Positions 43,179 through 54,092 are shown, numbered from the stretch's first letter. The stretch is 64,000 nucleotides of DNA from Pontibacter sp. FD36 (GCF_015686655.1 NZ_JADPMP010000004.1:62001-126000); one strand, 5' to 3'. The notes: generated from the sequence alone by a model not told the origin. Numbers and translations are program-made.

Positions 43179-45677
43179 ATGAAAAAGAGCCTGCTGCTCG
43201 CCCTACTGGGACTGAGCACGGTGCCGGCTCTCGCACAGGCTCCGCAGGCTGCCCCACAGCAGCAGGCCGCCTCAGGTATGGCCGTGCCGCGCGGCAACGC
43301 CACCATCGTGGGTATTGTGCAGGATGCTGACACCAAAAAACCGGTAGAGTTCGCTACGGTTGCCCTGATCAGCCTGGCCACAGGCAAGCCGATCGATGGA
43401 GCCATGGCCGACGACAAGGGCCGCTTCACGATCAGCAAGGTAGGCGTGGGTAAGTACAGACTGCAGGTGAGCTTCCTGGGCTATCAGCAGAAGCTGGTGG
43501 AAGACGTGATGGTAACTTCTGACAATGCCAGCGTGAACGTAGGCGCCGTATCCATTGCCTCTGACGCCAAAAAGTTGAGTGAGGTGGTGATTACAGGTGA
43601 GAAGCCACTGGTGGAAGAGAAAATTGACCGCACGGTATACAACGCTGAAAAGGATATCACCAACTCGGGTGGCAATGCGGCGGATGTGCTGCAAAAAGTA
43701 CCTGCCCTTTCCCTTGATACAGACGGCAACGTGCAGCTGCGCGGTAGCTCTAACGTGCGTGTACTCATCAACAACAAGCCATCAGCCATCATGGCGGGTA
43801 GCGTGGCCGACGCCCTCAAGCAGATCCCGGCAGACCAGATCAAATCTGTGGAGGTTATCACCAGCCCGTCTGCGAAGTATGATGCGGAAGGTACAGCTGG
43901 TATCATCAACATCATCACCAAAAAAGACGGTGGTCTGCAGGGTGTGACCGGTTCGGTAGCAGCTACTGCAGGCACCCGTAACAGCAATGCCAACGCCAGC
44001 CTCAACATCCGTCGTGGCAAGCTTGGCATCAACGGCACCTTCGGCGGCAACATGTTTTACAATCACGGCAACATGAGCAACACCATCCTGGCTGGCAACA
44101 CCACCAGCTTTCAGTATGGCAAGACCCGCATCAACGGCTCGTTCATGAACGCTCTGATCGGTTTTGACTACGACCTCACTCCGAAGAACAACATCTCGGG
44201 CAGCATCCGCACCAACGGCGGTACCTTCCGGATGGAGAATGACCAGGAGGTGAACAGCCGCGAAGGCAATACCCTGATCCAGGACTTCCGTAACGAGATC
44301 CGTAACCGCAACGAGCGCATTGGCACGGACTATAACCTCGACTATACCCGCACGTTCAAGAAGCCAGGTCAGGAACTTGCGCTCCTGTCACTCTACTCAG
44401 TTACCAATACCGACAACGACATTCGTCAGGACTACCTGAACGAAAGCGAAAACCCCTACCTGCTGAAGCGCAACCTGAACGAAGGCGCCAACAAGGAGCT
44501 GACCTTCCAGGCGGATTATACCCATCCGTTTGCCAACAAAACGATGCTGGAACTGGGTGCGAAATCTATTTTCCGTGATGTGGAAAGTGACGCCCTGTAC
44601 CGCGACATCCTGAGCTCAGGAAACGAAACGCGCCGCACCGATGCCTTCTTCTACGAGCAGGATGTGTACGCTACTTACATGACCTACGGCTTCATGCTGA
44701 AGAAAAAGCTGAACGTGAAAATGGGTGGCCGTTACGAGTATACCGACATCAACGCTGACCTGCAGGGTGACAACGACTACGCACTGAACTATGACAACTT
44801 TATTCCGAGTGTGGCCCTGTCGTACAACTTGAAGCAGAAGCATACTTTCCGCGCCAACTTCACGCAGCGTATACAGCGTCCTTCGCTGTTCTATCTGAAC
44901 CCATACGTGCAGGAGCAGACCTCCAACACCCGCGTGCAGGGTAACCCGAACCTCGACGCCGAACTGACTGACCTGTTTGAACTGGGCTACAGCACCTTCT
45001 TCAAGACAACATCCCTCAGCGTAACCGGCTACATGCGCCAGACGGATAATGCAATCGAAACGGTGGCTACCATCGAAAGAGAGACAGACACCAACGGCCT
45101 GCCGGTGGACGTGACCACCCTAACGTTCGACAACATCGCCAAGAACAAAACCTACGGGGTGAGCTTATTCGGAAATACAAAGCCGACCAACAACTGGACG
45201 ATCGGTGGTAGCTCCAACATCTATTATGTAGACCTGAATGGCAAGTATGCCAGCAACAGTGGCTGGATGTACAACATCAACGCCAACTCATCTTATACCT
45301 TCGGTAAAGGTATATCGGCACAGTTCAACGGTGGTTTCAACTCCCGCCGCATCCAGTTGCTGGGTGAGTTTGCTGCCTTCTCGTATCACACCATCGCCAT
45401 CAAGAAAGACCTGTTCGACAAGAGAGGCGGTATCAGCCTGGGCCTGGATAACCCGTTCAGAGAGAGCATGCGCATGCGTAACGACGTGCGTGTGGAGGAA
45501 TCGCCTACCAACCCAAGAGCCTATACCCAGCAGATCCGCATCAACAACTTCAACCGTGGGGTGCGTGTGAGCTTCAACTACAACTTCGGTAAGATGGAGC
45601 AGCAGCGTCCGCCTAAGCGCAAGAAGAGCATCCGCAACGACGACGCCAAGCAGGGCGATAGCAACGGCATGAACTAA
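43179..45677 (+). CDS. TonB-dependent receptor / outer-membrane beta-barrel family 3 protein
   Basis: 832 residues from MKKSLLLALLGLSTVPALAQ; the ATG at 43143 gives a non-signal extension and is rejected. Order: carboxypeptidase-regulatory-like domain (about 45-125, IVGIVQDADTKKPVEFATVAL), plug domain (about 130-230, VLQKVPALSLDTDGNVQLRGSSNVRVLINNKPS), then a long barrel. The tail is lysine/arginine-rich (PPKRKKSIRNDD). Such proteins take up iron complexes or other large substrates. No partner gene (SusD, siderophore) adjoins, so the substrate is unknown. Confidence 0.9.
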   Translation: MKKSLLLALLGLSTVPALAQAPQAAPQQQAASGMAVPRGNATIVGIVQDADTKKPVEFATVALISLATGKPIDGAMADDKGRFTISKVGVGKYRLQVSFLGYQQKLVEDVMVTSDNASVNVGAVSIASDAKKLSEVVITGEKPLVEEKIDRTVYNAEKDITNSGGNAADVLQKVPALSLDTDGNVQLRGSSNVRVLINNKPSAIMAGSVADALKQIPADQIKSVEVITSPSAKYDAEGTAGIINIITKKDGGLQGVTGSVAATAGTRNSNANASLNIRRGKLGINGTFGGNMFYNHGNMSNTILAGNTTSFQYGKTRINGSFMNALIGFDYDLTPKNNISGSIRTNGGTFRMENDQEVNSREGNTLIQDFRNEIRNRNERIGTDYNLDYTRTFKKPGQELALLSLYSVTNTDNDIRQDYLNESENPYLLKRNLNEGANKELTFQADYTHPFANKTMLELGAKSIFRDVESDALYRDILSSGNETRRTDAFFYEQDVYATYMTYGFMLKKKLNVKMGGRYEYTDINADLQGDNDYALNYDNFIPSVALSYNLKQKHTFRANFTQRIQRPSLFYLNPYVQEQTSNTRVQGNPNLDAELTDLFELGYSTFFKTTSLSVTGYMRQTDNAIETVATIERETDTNGLPVDVTTLTFDNIAKNKTYGVSLFGNTKPTNNWTIGGSSNIYYVDLNGKYASNSGWMYNINANSSYTFGKGISAQFNGGFNSRRIQLLGEFAAFSYHTIAIKKDLFDKRGGISLGLDNPFRESMRMRNDVRVEESPTNPRAYTQQIRINNFNRGVRVSFNYNFGKMEQQRPPKRKKSIRNDDAKQGDSNGMN

Positions 45678-45702
45678 AAATTAACCCTCCCTTTAACCCA
45701 GC

Positions 45703-45733
45703 AAAAAGCCTCTCCGCAATGGAGAGGCTTTTT
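45703..45733 (+). terminator. Terminator of the TonB-dependent receptor gene
   Basis: A 13-bp perfect stem (AAAAAGCCTCTCC and complement), 5-base loop, T-run, 26 bases past the stop. Confidence 0.9.
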
Positions 45734-45778
45734 CATTTCCTGGCTACAGTAGTTTCAGTTTATTGCAACTAAGTCTTC

Positions 45779-46180
45779 TTATTTTTTGAATTGTTCAAGC
45801 CACTCAACTGCTTCCGCTTTGTCCGTAAACATGCGGGTGGGGTTCTTCGGCTTGTTCACATGTATATAAATATTGGCAGCCATCTTTACCATTGGTGAAG
45901 CCACCAAAATAGCACTGGCTGAAACACCTGTATTACCTTCGTCGGCCAGGTAGTCGCGTGCTTCTTTGGTAGAGTGCTTTACTTGCGTAATATCAAACAA
46001 ACTGGGGTATACCTGCTCACCAATGTAGTTTAGCCGGTCCTGCACACAGATACGGGCTTTTGCCAGATCAAGCTCTCTCACCTCATTATAAATACAGTAC
46101 AAGATTCCCTCTCTCAAACAAAGTTCGAGGCAATCCGTTTTAATTGGACTCTTTTCGTATTCTTTTTCGAAATTTGCCAT
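45779..46180 (-). CDS. SpoIIAA/STAS-like (DUF7793-type) protein
   Basis: 133 residues, cytoplasmic. The layout (ELDLAKARICVQDRLNYIGEQVYPSLFDITQVKHSTKEARDYLADEG, then ASPMVKMAANIYIHVNKP, and a C-terminal FTDKAEAVEWLEQFKK) fits STAS/SpoIIAA-like small proteins of Bacteroidota. The closing A-V-E-WL feature is typical. The function is unknown. It is divergent from the oxoamine-synthase fusion gene, sharing a short control region of about 70 bases with it. Confidence 0.72.
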   Translation of the reverse strand: MANFEKEYEKSPIKTDCLELCLREGILYCIYNEVRELDLAKARICVQDRLNYIGEQVYPSLFDITQVKHSTKEARDYLADEGNTGVSASAILVASPMVKMAANIYIHVNKPKNPTRMFTDKAEAVEWLEQFKK

Positions 46181-46247
46181 TCAAATTTGAATTGGATCTA
46201 ATGTTTGCATGTTCGGCTAGAGCAATAATGCAGGCATAACAAAACAC

Positions 46248-48692
46248 ATGGCAAAGATACGACATAATAACATCATTGATACGGTTGATTCCGTACTTTC
46301 TGTTTCTAAAAAAAAGGGGATCATCCACCTGCATGCTGAAGACCAAAACCTTAGCGGCCAGCACTTAACGTTGCATGGCAAGCAGGTGCTACACTTTGGC
46401 ACCTGTGGCTACCTGGGACTGGAGCACCACCCGCAGGTAAAGCGCGGCGCCATCGATGCCATCGAGCGCTACGGCACGCAGTTCCCGATGTCGCGCACCT
46501 ACATCTCCAATCCTTTGTACCGCGAACTCGAGGCTCTGATTAAGCAGCTGTACAACGCACCGGTCGTTATCTCTAAAAATTGTACACTTTCGCACCTCAC
46601 CGTTATACCTAGTATCATACGCCAGTCGGACCTGGTTATACTTGACCACCAGGTACATGCCAGTGTGCAGGAAGCGGTGAAGAAGTTACTCAGCCAAGGC
46701 GTTACTGTGGAGATGGTACGCCACAACAACCTGGAGATGCTCGAAGACCGCATCAAAAAGCAGCGCGGCAAGTTTGAGCGCATCTGGTACATGGCCGACA
46801 GCGTGTACTCCATGTACGGCGACTTCGCCCCGATCAAAGAGCTCATCGCTATGGCTGAAAAATACGAGCAGCTATACCTGTACGTGGACGATGCGCATGG
46901 CATGAGTTGGGCTGGCAAACATGGTACAGGCTATGCTATGAGCCAGATGCCGGATGGTCTCTACCGTAAAATGATCCTGACCGCCAATTTGGGCAAGGCC
47001 TTTGGTGCCTGCGGCGGACTGTCGCTCTTCCCTAATGAAGAATGGTATAACAGGGTCAACAACTTTGGCGGTCCCCTCACCTTTTCGGTACAGATAGAGC
47101 CTGCTACGCTAGGAGCTGCCATTGCATCGGCCAAAATCCACCTGAGCGATGAGATCTATACCTACCAGCGGGAACTGCAGCGCAAGATCGCCTATTTCAA
47201 CCACCTGCTCAAGCAAACCGATCTGCCCCTTGTACACGAAAGCGAGAGCCCGATCTTCTACATCGGCACCGGCACCATGGAAATGGGCAACCACCTGGTA
47301 CAGGCCTTGTTGCAGGATGGGGTGTACGTGAACCTGGCTACCTTCCCGGCTGTACCGGCCAAGAACATCGGGGTGCGCATCACCATCTCCCTCACCAATT
47401 CAGACGAAGACATCGAAGAATTGGTACGCAAGCTGCAGCTGCATTTCCACCTGGCCCTGACTGCGACTAACCAGACGCAGGAGAGTATCCGGAAGGCCTT
47501 TAAGATGGCGCCGCCTGCTCAGTCCCTTGCACCAGCAGTTGCTCAGCCAACTTCTGCCAGCGGCATCAGCCTGCAGCGCTATACTTCCATCACCCAGATC
47601 GAGGCGGGGCTCTGGAACAAGCACCTGGGCCACAGGGCTATGTTTGACTGGGAAGGCATGCGCTTTCTGGAAGATTCGTTCAGCAACAACCCTGAGAAGG
47701 AAAACAACTGGGATTTCCGCTACTATACCGTGCAGGACCCGGAGGGGGAAGTGGTATTGATGACCTTTGCTGCTATTGCTTTGCTTAAAGAGGACATGTT
47801 TTCGCAGGCCTCCATCTCCAAAGCACTGGAACGCGAACGGGAGGCCAACCCTTATTACCTCACCACCACCGGCATTGTACTGGGCAGTTTGTTCACCGAG
47901 GGCAACCACCTCTACCTGGACCGTAACAGCCTATACTGGAAAGAAGCTCTGAAGGCACTGTTATCGGAGCTGAGCAAAGAGCAGGAAGCAAACCAGGCCA
48001 GCAGCATCCTGCTCCGCGACCTCGACGATCAGGATCCGGAACTGGATGAATTTATGGTGGAGCAGGATTTCGTGAAAATGCACCTGCCGGAGTCTTGTGT
48101 GGTTGAGGATCTGAACTGGACAGATGAGGATGGCTTCAGAAAGACGCTCTCCAAGAAAGGACGCGAGAACTTTGTGCAGAAGATCAAGCGCAATGAGCAC
48201 TTCTACGACGTGGTGATCAAAGACCGGCTCGACGCCGAAGAGCTGCAGCACGCCATGGCCTTGTTCCGCAATGTGAAAAACAACAACTTCGCCATCAATA
48301 ACTTTTTGTTTCCGGAGAAGATGTTTCAGCAGCTCAACGAAAGCAAGGCTTGGGAATTTATCGTACTCTATATAAAAGAGGAGTACTCGATCAGCCGCAA
48401 GCCGGTAGCCGTTGCCTTCTGCCACAGAAATGTCGCGAATGTGTATAGCTTTATGCTGATCGGAATGGATTACGAATACCTGATGACTTACGGGGTATAC
48501 AGGCAGACGCTTTACCAAGTAATAAAGCGCGCCAATGCCCTGCAGTGCACACAGGTAAACATGGGGATATCGGCCACCATCGAAAAGAAAAAAGTAGGCG
48601 CAACTCCTTATCCGAAAGTTGGCTATTACCAAAGTAAAGACAACTTTGCATTGGAGATGATGGGTGCCACCTTTGCCATTGAAAAAGAATAG
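46248..48692 (+). CDS. Bifunctional alpha-oxoamine synthase/GNAT acyltransferase fusion
   Basis: 814 residues. The first about 400 are a PLP alpha-oxoamine synthase (serine palmitoyltransferase/KBL/BioF type): FGTCGYLGLEHHPQV, MSRTYISNP, Asp214 and His217 in DDAHG, and the cofactor lysine Lys250 in TANLGKAFGACGG (unusual; relatives normally have TxSKxxGxxGG). A linker at about 418-440 leads to a C-terminal BioF2/GNAT-like acyltransferase domain (about 440-814). A decarboxylating acyl-CoA/amino acid condensation followed by N-acylation would give a ceramide- or sulfonolipid-like product; this is inference. The following hybrid kinase gene starts 36 bases after the stop. Confidence 0.85.
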   Translation: MAKIRHNNIIDTVDSVLSVSKKKGIIHLHAEDQNLSGQHLTLHGKQVLHFGTCGYLGLEHHPQVKRGAIDAIERYGTQFPMSRTYISNPLYRELEALIKQLYNAPVVISKNCTLSHLTVIPSIIRQSDLVILDHQVHASVQEAVKKLLSQGVTVEMVRHNNLEMLEDRIKKQRGKFERIWYMADSVYSMYGDFAPIKELIAMAEKYEQLYLYVDDAHGMSWAGKHGTGYAMSQMPDGLYRKMILTANLGKAFGACGGLSLFPNEEWYNRVNNFGGPLTFSVQIEPATLGAAIASAKIHLSDEIYTYQRELQRKIAYFNHLLKQTDLPLVHESESPIFYIGTGTMEMGNHLVQALLQDGVYVNLATFPAVPAKNIGVRITISLTNSDEDIEELVRKLQLHFHLALTATNQTQESIRKAFKMAPPAQSLAPAVAQPTSASGISLQRYTSITQIEAGLWNKHLGHRAMFDWEGMRFLEDSFSNNPEKENNWDFRYYTVQDPEGEVVLMTFAAIALLKEDMFSQASISKALEREREANPYYLTTTGIVLGSLFTEGNHLYLDRNSLYWKEALKALLSELSKEQEANQASSILLRDLDDQDPELDEFMVEQDFVKMHLPESCVVEDLNWTDEDGFRKTLSKKGRENFVQKIKRNEHFYDVVIKDRLDAEELQHAMALFRNVKNNNFAINNFLFPEKMFQQLNESKAWEFIVLYIKEEYSISRKPVAVAFCHRNVANVYSFMLIGMDYEYLMTYGVYRQTLYQVIKRANALQCTQVNMGISATIEKKKVGATPYPKVGYYQSKDNFALEMMGATFAIEKE

Positions 48693-48728
48693 GACAATAA
48701 CACCGGAAGCGGTGAAAAAACGAAGCGA

Positions 48729-50414
48729 GTGAAAGTACTAAAAGAGCGAATAGAGGAGATCATGTCCCTGATCACCGAGGTTGCCAGCGGAAACTTCGAC
48801 TACCAGATCGAGACATCCGAAACGGGTGACGAAATGGATGCCGTGATTGCGGGGATCAACATGCTGGGTCAGGAACTTAAAAGCTCCACCGTATCACGGG
48901 ATTTCATGCAGAGCATCTACCGGGGCGTGGTGGACATGCTCCTGATTCTCAATCCTGACTTTACGATCCGGTCTGTAAACGAGTCGTTGGAAGAAGCCCT
49001 GGGTTACCGGGAAGACGAACTGCAAGGCAAGCATTTGTCGGTGCTGCTTCCCAAAGACCATGTGCCGACGCTGGTGTCGCTGATGGAACAGTGCCGCTCA
49101 CAGGACAAGTGCCTGAACAAGGAGTTGCAATTCAAAACAAAGCAAAGCCAGCCAGTGCCGGTTTCCTGCTCTTTTTCCCACATCCGCAACAGCCACAAAG
49201 AAGTAGACGGTGTGCTGATCGTGGCCAAAGACATCACTGAACTGAAGCAGAACGAGAAGGCTCTGCGCAAGGCCAAACGCAAGGCAGAAGCGGCCAACGA
49301 GGCCAAAAGCAATTTCCTCTCCAGCATGAGCCACGAGATCCGGACGCCGCTCAATGGCATCATGGGCTTTACGGACCTGCTGCTGGGCACCGAGCTGAAC
49401 GACACGCAAAAACAGTACATCAACCTGATCAAATCGTCGGGCACCACGCTCACCAAACTGCTCAACGACATACTGGACCTCCACCGAGTAGAGCAGAACA
49501 AAATCTACCTGGAGGCCATCCCGTTTGAACTGCGCGAAAACCTGGAGGCCAGCCTAGGCCCGTACCGGCACCTGGCCGAGAGCAAGGGGCTGCGCTTTGA
49601 CTGCTCCTTTGATCCTACTGTGCCGCAGTGGGCAATCGGCGACCCTACCCGCATCAACCAGGTGGTGATCAACCTGGTGAGCAATGCCATTAAGTTTACA
49701 GAACAGGGCAGCATTGAGGTGCTGTTTAAGGCCGAGCAGCTGCCCGATGATGAGCTGTTGCTCTACTGCTCTGTGAGTGATACCGGCATTGGTATACCTG
49801 CCAACAAGCAGGCCCTAGTGTTTGAGTCTTTTACCCAGTCCGACCAGTCTACCTCCCGCAAGTACGGCGGCTCCGGGCTCGGCCTGGCTATCAGCAAGAA
49901 GTTAGCCCGGCTGCTGCAAGGCGACCTGCAGGTGATCAGCCCATTGCCCGGCCAGAAGCAGGGTTCATTGTTCTGGTTTACGATCCGGCTTAAGCGCATG
50001 CAGGTCAGGCAGCCTGTGAAGCAGGAAGTGGAGGACGACAGCAGTTACAGGGTGCCTGCAGGCAAGCACCTGCTGGTGGTAGATGACAACGAGATCAATG
50101 TGATGCTGCTAGAGACGGTGCTCGAAAACTTCGGGGCAAAGGTAACTGCTGCTTTCAGCGGACAAGAGGCCATCGACCTGGTACGCAAAGACAAGTTTGA
50201 CCTCATCTTTATGGATGTGCAGATGCCCGGTATCAGTGGCCTGGAGGCAGCACGTACCCTGCGTCAGGAAAAAAACGATACGCCGATCATTGCCTTTTCG
50301 GCCAGCGCCTACAGCAGCGACATCGAAAACAGTCTGGCCTCGGGCATGAACGACTACCTCTGCAAACCCTTCGAGCAAAGCGACCTCGTTGGACTGCTCA
50401 GAAAGTGGGTATAG
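48729..50414 (+). CDS. Cytoplasmic hybrid histidine kinase
   Basis: 561 residues from a GTG; a later in-frame ATG at 48762 is possible. A partial HAMP-like start (about 5-50) is followed by PAS (about 55-175), HisKA with His202 in [10 protein letters not shown], an HATPase_c domain ([15 protein letters not shown]) and a C-terminal receiver with Asp496 in FMDVQMPG. No membrane helix, so it senses a cytoplasmic signal. There is no response-regulator output domain, and its phosphate may go to another protein. The 36-base gap to the fusion gene suggests co-expression. Confidence 0.93.
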   Translation: MKVLKERIEEIMSLITEVASGNFDYQIETSETGDEMDAVIAGINMLGQELKSSTVSRDFMQSIYRGVVDMLLILNPDFTIRSVNESLEEALGYREDELQGKHLSVLLPKDHVPTLVSLMEQCRSQDKCLNKELQFKTKQSQPVPVSCSFSHIRNSHKEVDGVLIVAKDITELKQNEKALRKAKRKAEAANEAKSNFLSSMSHEIRTPLNGIMGFTDLLLGTELNDTQKQYINLIKSSGTTLTKLLNDILDLHRVEQNKIYLEAIPFELRENLEASLGPYRHLAESKGLRFDCSFDPTVPQWAIGDPTRINQVVINLVSNAIKFTEQGSIEVLFKAEQLPDDELLLYCSVSDTGIGIPANKQALVFESFTQSDQSTSRKYGGSGLGLAISKKLARLLQGDLQVISPLPGQKQGSLFWFTIRLKRMQVRQPVKQEVEDDSSYRVPAGKHLLVVDDNEINVMLLETVLENFGAKVTAAFSGQEAIDLVRKDKFDLIFMDVQMPGISGLEAARTLRQEKNDTPIIAFSASAYSSDIENSLASGMNDYLCKPFEQSDLVGLLRKWV

Positions 50415-50493
50415 CCTCTCGTTTCAAACGTATGTCCTGTTTCACCCGTAAAACAAGGTATAAGATTTATATAAATTTAAAGTCTAAAATACG

Positions 50494-50685
50494 ATGAACG
50501 AAACAGAATATAGAACCAGAGGAAACTGGAACGAAATGAAAGGCAAGATCAAGCAGAGCTACGGCGACCTGACCGATGATGACCTGACCTACGACGAAGG
50601 CAAGCAAGACGAGTGGCTCGGCAAATTGCAGCAGAAGACCGGTAAGGCGAAAGGCGAACTCAAAAAATGGATCGACTCGCTTTAA
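50494..50685 (+). CDS. CsbD family stress protein
   Basis: 63 residues: [23 protein letters not shown], then [31 protein letters not shown], the CsbD-like fold with the conserved GNWNE/KGKIKQ and [10 protein letters not shown] parts. CsbD proteins accumulate under general stress; the mechanism is unknown. Own terminator follows. Confidence 0.92.
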   Translation: MNETEYRTRGNWNEMKGKIKQSYGDLTDDDLTYDEGKQDEWLGKLQQKTGKAKGELKKWIDSL

Positions 50686-50706
50686 GCTGACGGCTTTTTG
50701 ACAAGT

Positions 50707-50749
50707 AAAAACACCCCGCAAAGGCTACGGCCTGCTGCGGGGTGTTTTT
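50707..50749 (+). terminator. Terminator of csbD-like gene
   Basis: A 14-bp perfect stem (AAAAACACCCCGCA and complement), 15-base loop, T-rich 3' side. Confidence 0.9.
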
Positions 50750-50862
50750 TTATATCCGCACATTCGTGCATCATGTTATAACAAATATTGCTTTTATATT
50801 AATTAAATATATCCTATATTCAACGAAACTAACCTATTCACCTTTAAACTACATGTTGAATT

Positions 50863-53800
50863 ATGGGAAAAAAACTACTATCCATCATTTTACCGCTTAT
50901 GGTGCTCTGGTCCGCCAGCGCCTTTGCCCAGGACAGGGCAGTAAGCGGTAAAGTGACAGAAGCCTCGACAGGCAATGGCCTGCCCGGGGTGAGTGTTGCC
51001 GTCAAAGGTACAACCATCGGTACAGCAACAGACGCGGAAGGTAACTACCAGGTCCGGGTACCCGATGCCAATGCCACCCTCGTGTTCCGCTACCTGGGCT
51101 ATACCACCCGTGAGGCAGCGGTGGGCAACCAGAGCACGATCAATGTGAGCCTCCAGACCGACGCCCGTCAGCTTGACGAGGTGGTGGTAACGGCCCTCGG
51201 CATCGAGCGTAGCGAGCGCTCCCTCGGCTATGCCACGCAGCAGGTGCAGGGCGATAATCTGACCTTCACCAAAGAGCAGAACGTTATTGGCTCGCTAGCC
51301 GGTAAAGTGGCCGGTGTGCAGGTACAGGGCTCTTCGGGCGCCAGCATGGGCGGTACCCAAAAGATCAAGATTCGTGGTGTGAACTCTGTTGCCGGCGTGG
51401 ATCAGCCGCTGATCGTAGTGGACGGCACTCCGATCTCCAACTCCAACTTCGCCGGTGCCGACCAGGCTGACTACGGTAACCTGGCACAGGACATCAACCC
51501 AGAGGATATTGAGTCGGTGAACGTACTCAAAGGTCCTGCTGCCTCTGCCCTGTACGGTATTCGTGGACAGTATGGCGTGATCATGATCACCACTAAGAAA
51601 GGCCAGAAAGGCCCAAAGAAAGTAGGCGTGCAACTTAACTCGGCCTTCTCTGTTGAAAGAGCCGTGAATTTTATGCCGATGCAGAACATGTATGGCGGTG
51701 GCTCCAGTCAAACCTGGCGCACCCTGCCAAACGGCGACAAATATGTAGACATATCTGTTGACGAAAGTTGGGGCCCGCGCATGGATGGCACTCCCGTTCG
51801 CCAGATCTTCAGCTTCTACCCACAGGATCCGGAGTATGGCCAACTAACACCTTTCGTACCGCATCCTGACAACATCAAAGACTACTACGAAACAGGTTAT
51901 AACCTGAACAATGGCGTGGTCATAACAGGAGGCAACGAGAACAGCACCTTCCGCCTGAGCGTAAACGATACCCGCGTAGAGGGTGTGGAACCGAACACCT
52001 GGCTCAACCGAAACAACGTGGGCGTGAGCGGTAGCCTGGACCTGTCTAAAAAGCTGACAGTGTCGACCAACATCAACTATGCCCGCAACAATGCCCAGCG
52101 TCCATCGCAGGGATCGGAGTACGGTGCCCGCTACATGGTGCAGTGGTTCCAGCGTAACATCGACATGAAGCGCATGAAAAACTATGTGTATCCGGACGGT
52201 ACTTTCCTGAACTGGAACCTGCGCCGCCCAAGCACTGCTACCGGCGAAATCACCAACTTCAACCCGCTGTACTGGAACAACCCTTACTTTGAGGCATACG
52301 AGAACATCAGCAACGACAACCGTGAGCGTGTGTTCGGCGACGTGGGCCTAACCTATCAGATCCTGCCTGACCTGAAAGTGAGCGGCTTTGTGCGTAACGA
52401 CAGCTATACCCAGAACATCGAGACGCGCCAGGCTTTCGGCGGCAGAAGAGTACCCCAGTTCACTACCGGCAAATACCAGGGTCGTGAAACCAACTACGAG
52501 TTGCTGGCGCAGTACACGAAGCAACTGGGTGACTTCTCGCTCAACGTGAATGCAGGCGGTAACATCTTCGACACCCGCTACACGGCGCTTTACATGGGCT
52601 CGGTAGGTGGACTAGCCACACCAGGCTTCTACCACATCGACGGCTCCATCGACCGTCCTACTACCAACCAGACACTTCGCCGCAAGCAGATCCGCAGTAT
52701 GTACGGTATGGCCTCTGTAGGATACAAGGATACCTATTTCATCGACGCCTCCCTGCGTAATGACATTTCCTCTACCCTGCCGCCAGACAATAACTCATAC
52801 TGGTACCCATCGGTATCCGGTAGCATGGTGTTCAGCGAGTTGATCGACTGGTCGCCGCTTTCGTTCGGTAAGATCCGCGCCAGCTACGCACAGGCAGGTT
52901 CTGACCTGACACCTTATCGCACCACGCCTTTCTTCATTTCAGGCACGGTATACGCGGGTTCTCCGACTGTAAACACGCTGTCCGTACCTGATAACCTGAA
53001 TAACCCGAACGTAAGACCTTCGTTCGCGCACTCTTATGAAGCCGGTCTGGACCTGCGCTTCCTCAATGGTCGTCTGGGTCTCGACGTGACGCTATACCAG
53101 CAGAAGAACAAAGATCAGATTCTGGAACTGCCTATATCAGGCACCAGCGGGTATAGCAGCACCACAATCAATGCCGGTCTGATCCAGAACAAAGGTATAG
53201 AGTTCGTGCTCAGCGGTACGCCGATTCAGACGAGCAACTTCACCTGGAACACGGCCCTGAACGCGAACCGCAACCGCAACATGGTCGTGGAGCTCCACCC
53301 GGATATTGACGTGCTGACGCACTACTCTACTACTTACTCTTCTGTGACCTCCTATCTCAACTCGTATGAGGGCCAGCCTTTCGGTAGCCTCGTAGGCCAG
53401 GCTTACCAGCGCGACCCTGCCACCGGGCAGAAGCTGATCGGCGCCAACGGCATGCCGCTGTATACCGATGCGACACACAACTTCGGCACCGTGCAGCCTG
53501 ATGCGACAGGTGGCTGGCAGAACATCTTCCGCCTCTGGAAGTTTGACCTCTCTGCCATGATCGACTACCAGTTCGGCGGTCAGTTCTTCAGCCGATCTAA
53601 AATGCTGGCAGTGCGTACCGGTCAGGACCCGATCACGGTGGCGACTAACGACCGCGGTGCGAACGTGCGTGATCCGCTGGAAGAAGGCGGTGGCGTGAAA
53701 GTGGAAGGCATCTACGCACCAGGCACTACCGTGGGTGGTGTGGATGTGAGCGGACAGCCGGCCTCTAACTACGTGAACGCCCAGTCTTACTACAACACCG

Positions 53801-54087
53801 TAGTGGGTCGCCGTGTGTACGAAGAGTGGCTCTATGATGCTTCTTACATCAAGCTGCGTGAACTGCGCCTGGGCTATACCCTGGACAAGTCTATGTTAGG
53901 CCGCCTGCCGTTCCAGAGCGTAGGTGTTGCCCTGATCTCCCGTAACGTGGCCCAGCTGTGGCAGAAAGCTCCTGAGGGCATCGATCCGTCTGAGATCTCA
54001 ACCGGCTCTCAGTCCATCAGCTGGTACGAGTCAGGTATGACCAACTCTGTGCGCTCTTACGGCATTAACCTAAACATTACTTTATAA
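50863..54087 (+). CDS. SusC/RagA family TonB-linked outer-membrane protein
   Basis: 1074 residues. Signal peptide (MGKKLLSIILPLMVLWSASAFAQ), carboxypeptidase-regulatory-like domain (about 28-110, VSGKVTEASTGNGLPGVSV), the TonB-box-like ARQLDEVVVTALGI, plug domain (about 120-240, with IRGVNS and PLIVVDGTPI), then a large barrel ending in NLNITL. Classic SusC features. It imports a large ligand with the SusD gene 5 bases on. No carbohydrate-active enzyme is near, so the substrate cannot be told. Confidence 0.96.
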   Translation: MGKKLLSIILPLMVLWSASAFAQDRAVSGKVTEASTGNGLPGVSVAVKGTTIGTATDAEGNYQVRVPDANATLVFRYLGYTTREAAVGNQSTINVSLQTDARQLDEVVVTALGIERSERSLGYATQQVQGDNLTFTKEQNVIGSLAGKVAGVQVQGSSGASMGGTQKIKIRGVNSVAGVDQPLIVVDGTPISNSNFAGADQADYGNLAQDINPEDIESVNVLKGPAASALYGIRGQYGVIMITTKKGQKGPKKVGVQLNSAFSVERAVNFMPMQNMYGGGSSQTWRTLPNGDKYVDISVDESWGPRMDGTPVRQIFSFYPQDPEYGQLTPFVPHPDNIKDYYETGYNLNNGVVITGGNENSTFRLSVNDTRVEGVEPNTWLNRNNVGVSGSLDLSKKLTVSTNINYARNNAQRPSQGSEYGARYMVQWFQRNIDMKRMKNYVYPDGTFLNWNLRRPSTATGEITNFNPLYWNNPYFEAYENISNDNRERVFGDVGLTYQILPDLKVSGFVRNDSYTQNIETRQAFGGRRVPQFTTGKYQGRETNYELLAQYTKQLGDFSLNVNAGGNIFDTRYTALYMGSVGGLATPGFYHIDGSIDRPTTNQTLRRKQIRSMYGMASVGYKDTYFIDASLRNDISSTLPPDNNSYWYPSVSGSMVFSELIDWSPLSFGKIRASYAQAGSDLTPYRTTPFFISGTVYAGSPTVNTLSVPDNLNNPNVRPSFAHSYEAGLDLRFLNGRLGLDVTLYQQKNKDQILELPISGTSGYSSTTINAGLIQNKGIEFVLSGTPIQTSNFTWNTALNANRNRNMVVELHPDIDVLTHYSTTYSSVTSYLNSYEGQPFGSLVGQAYQRDPATGQKLIGANGMPLYTDATHNFGTVQPDATGGWQNIFRLWKFDLSAMIDYQFGGQFFSRSKMLAVRTGQDPITVATNDRGANVRDPLEEGGGVKVEGIYAPGTTVGGVDVSGQPASNYVNAQSYYNTVVGRRVYEEWLYDASYIKLRELRLGYTLDKSMLGRLPFQSVGVALISRNVAQLWQKAPEGIDPSEISTGSQSISWYESGMTNSVRSYGINLNITL

Positions 54088-54092
54088 GGAAG

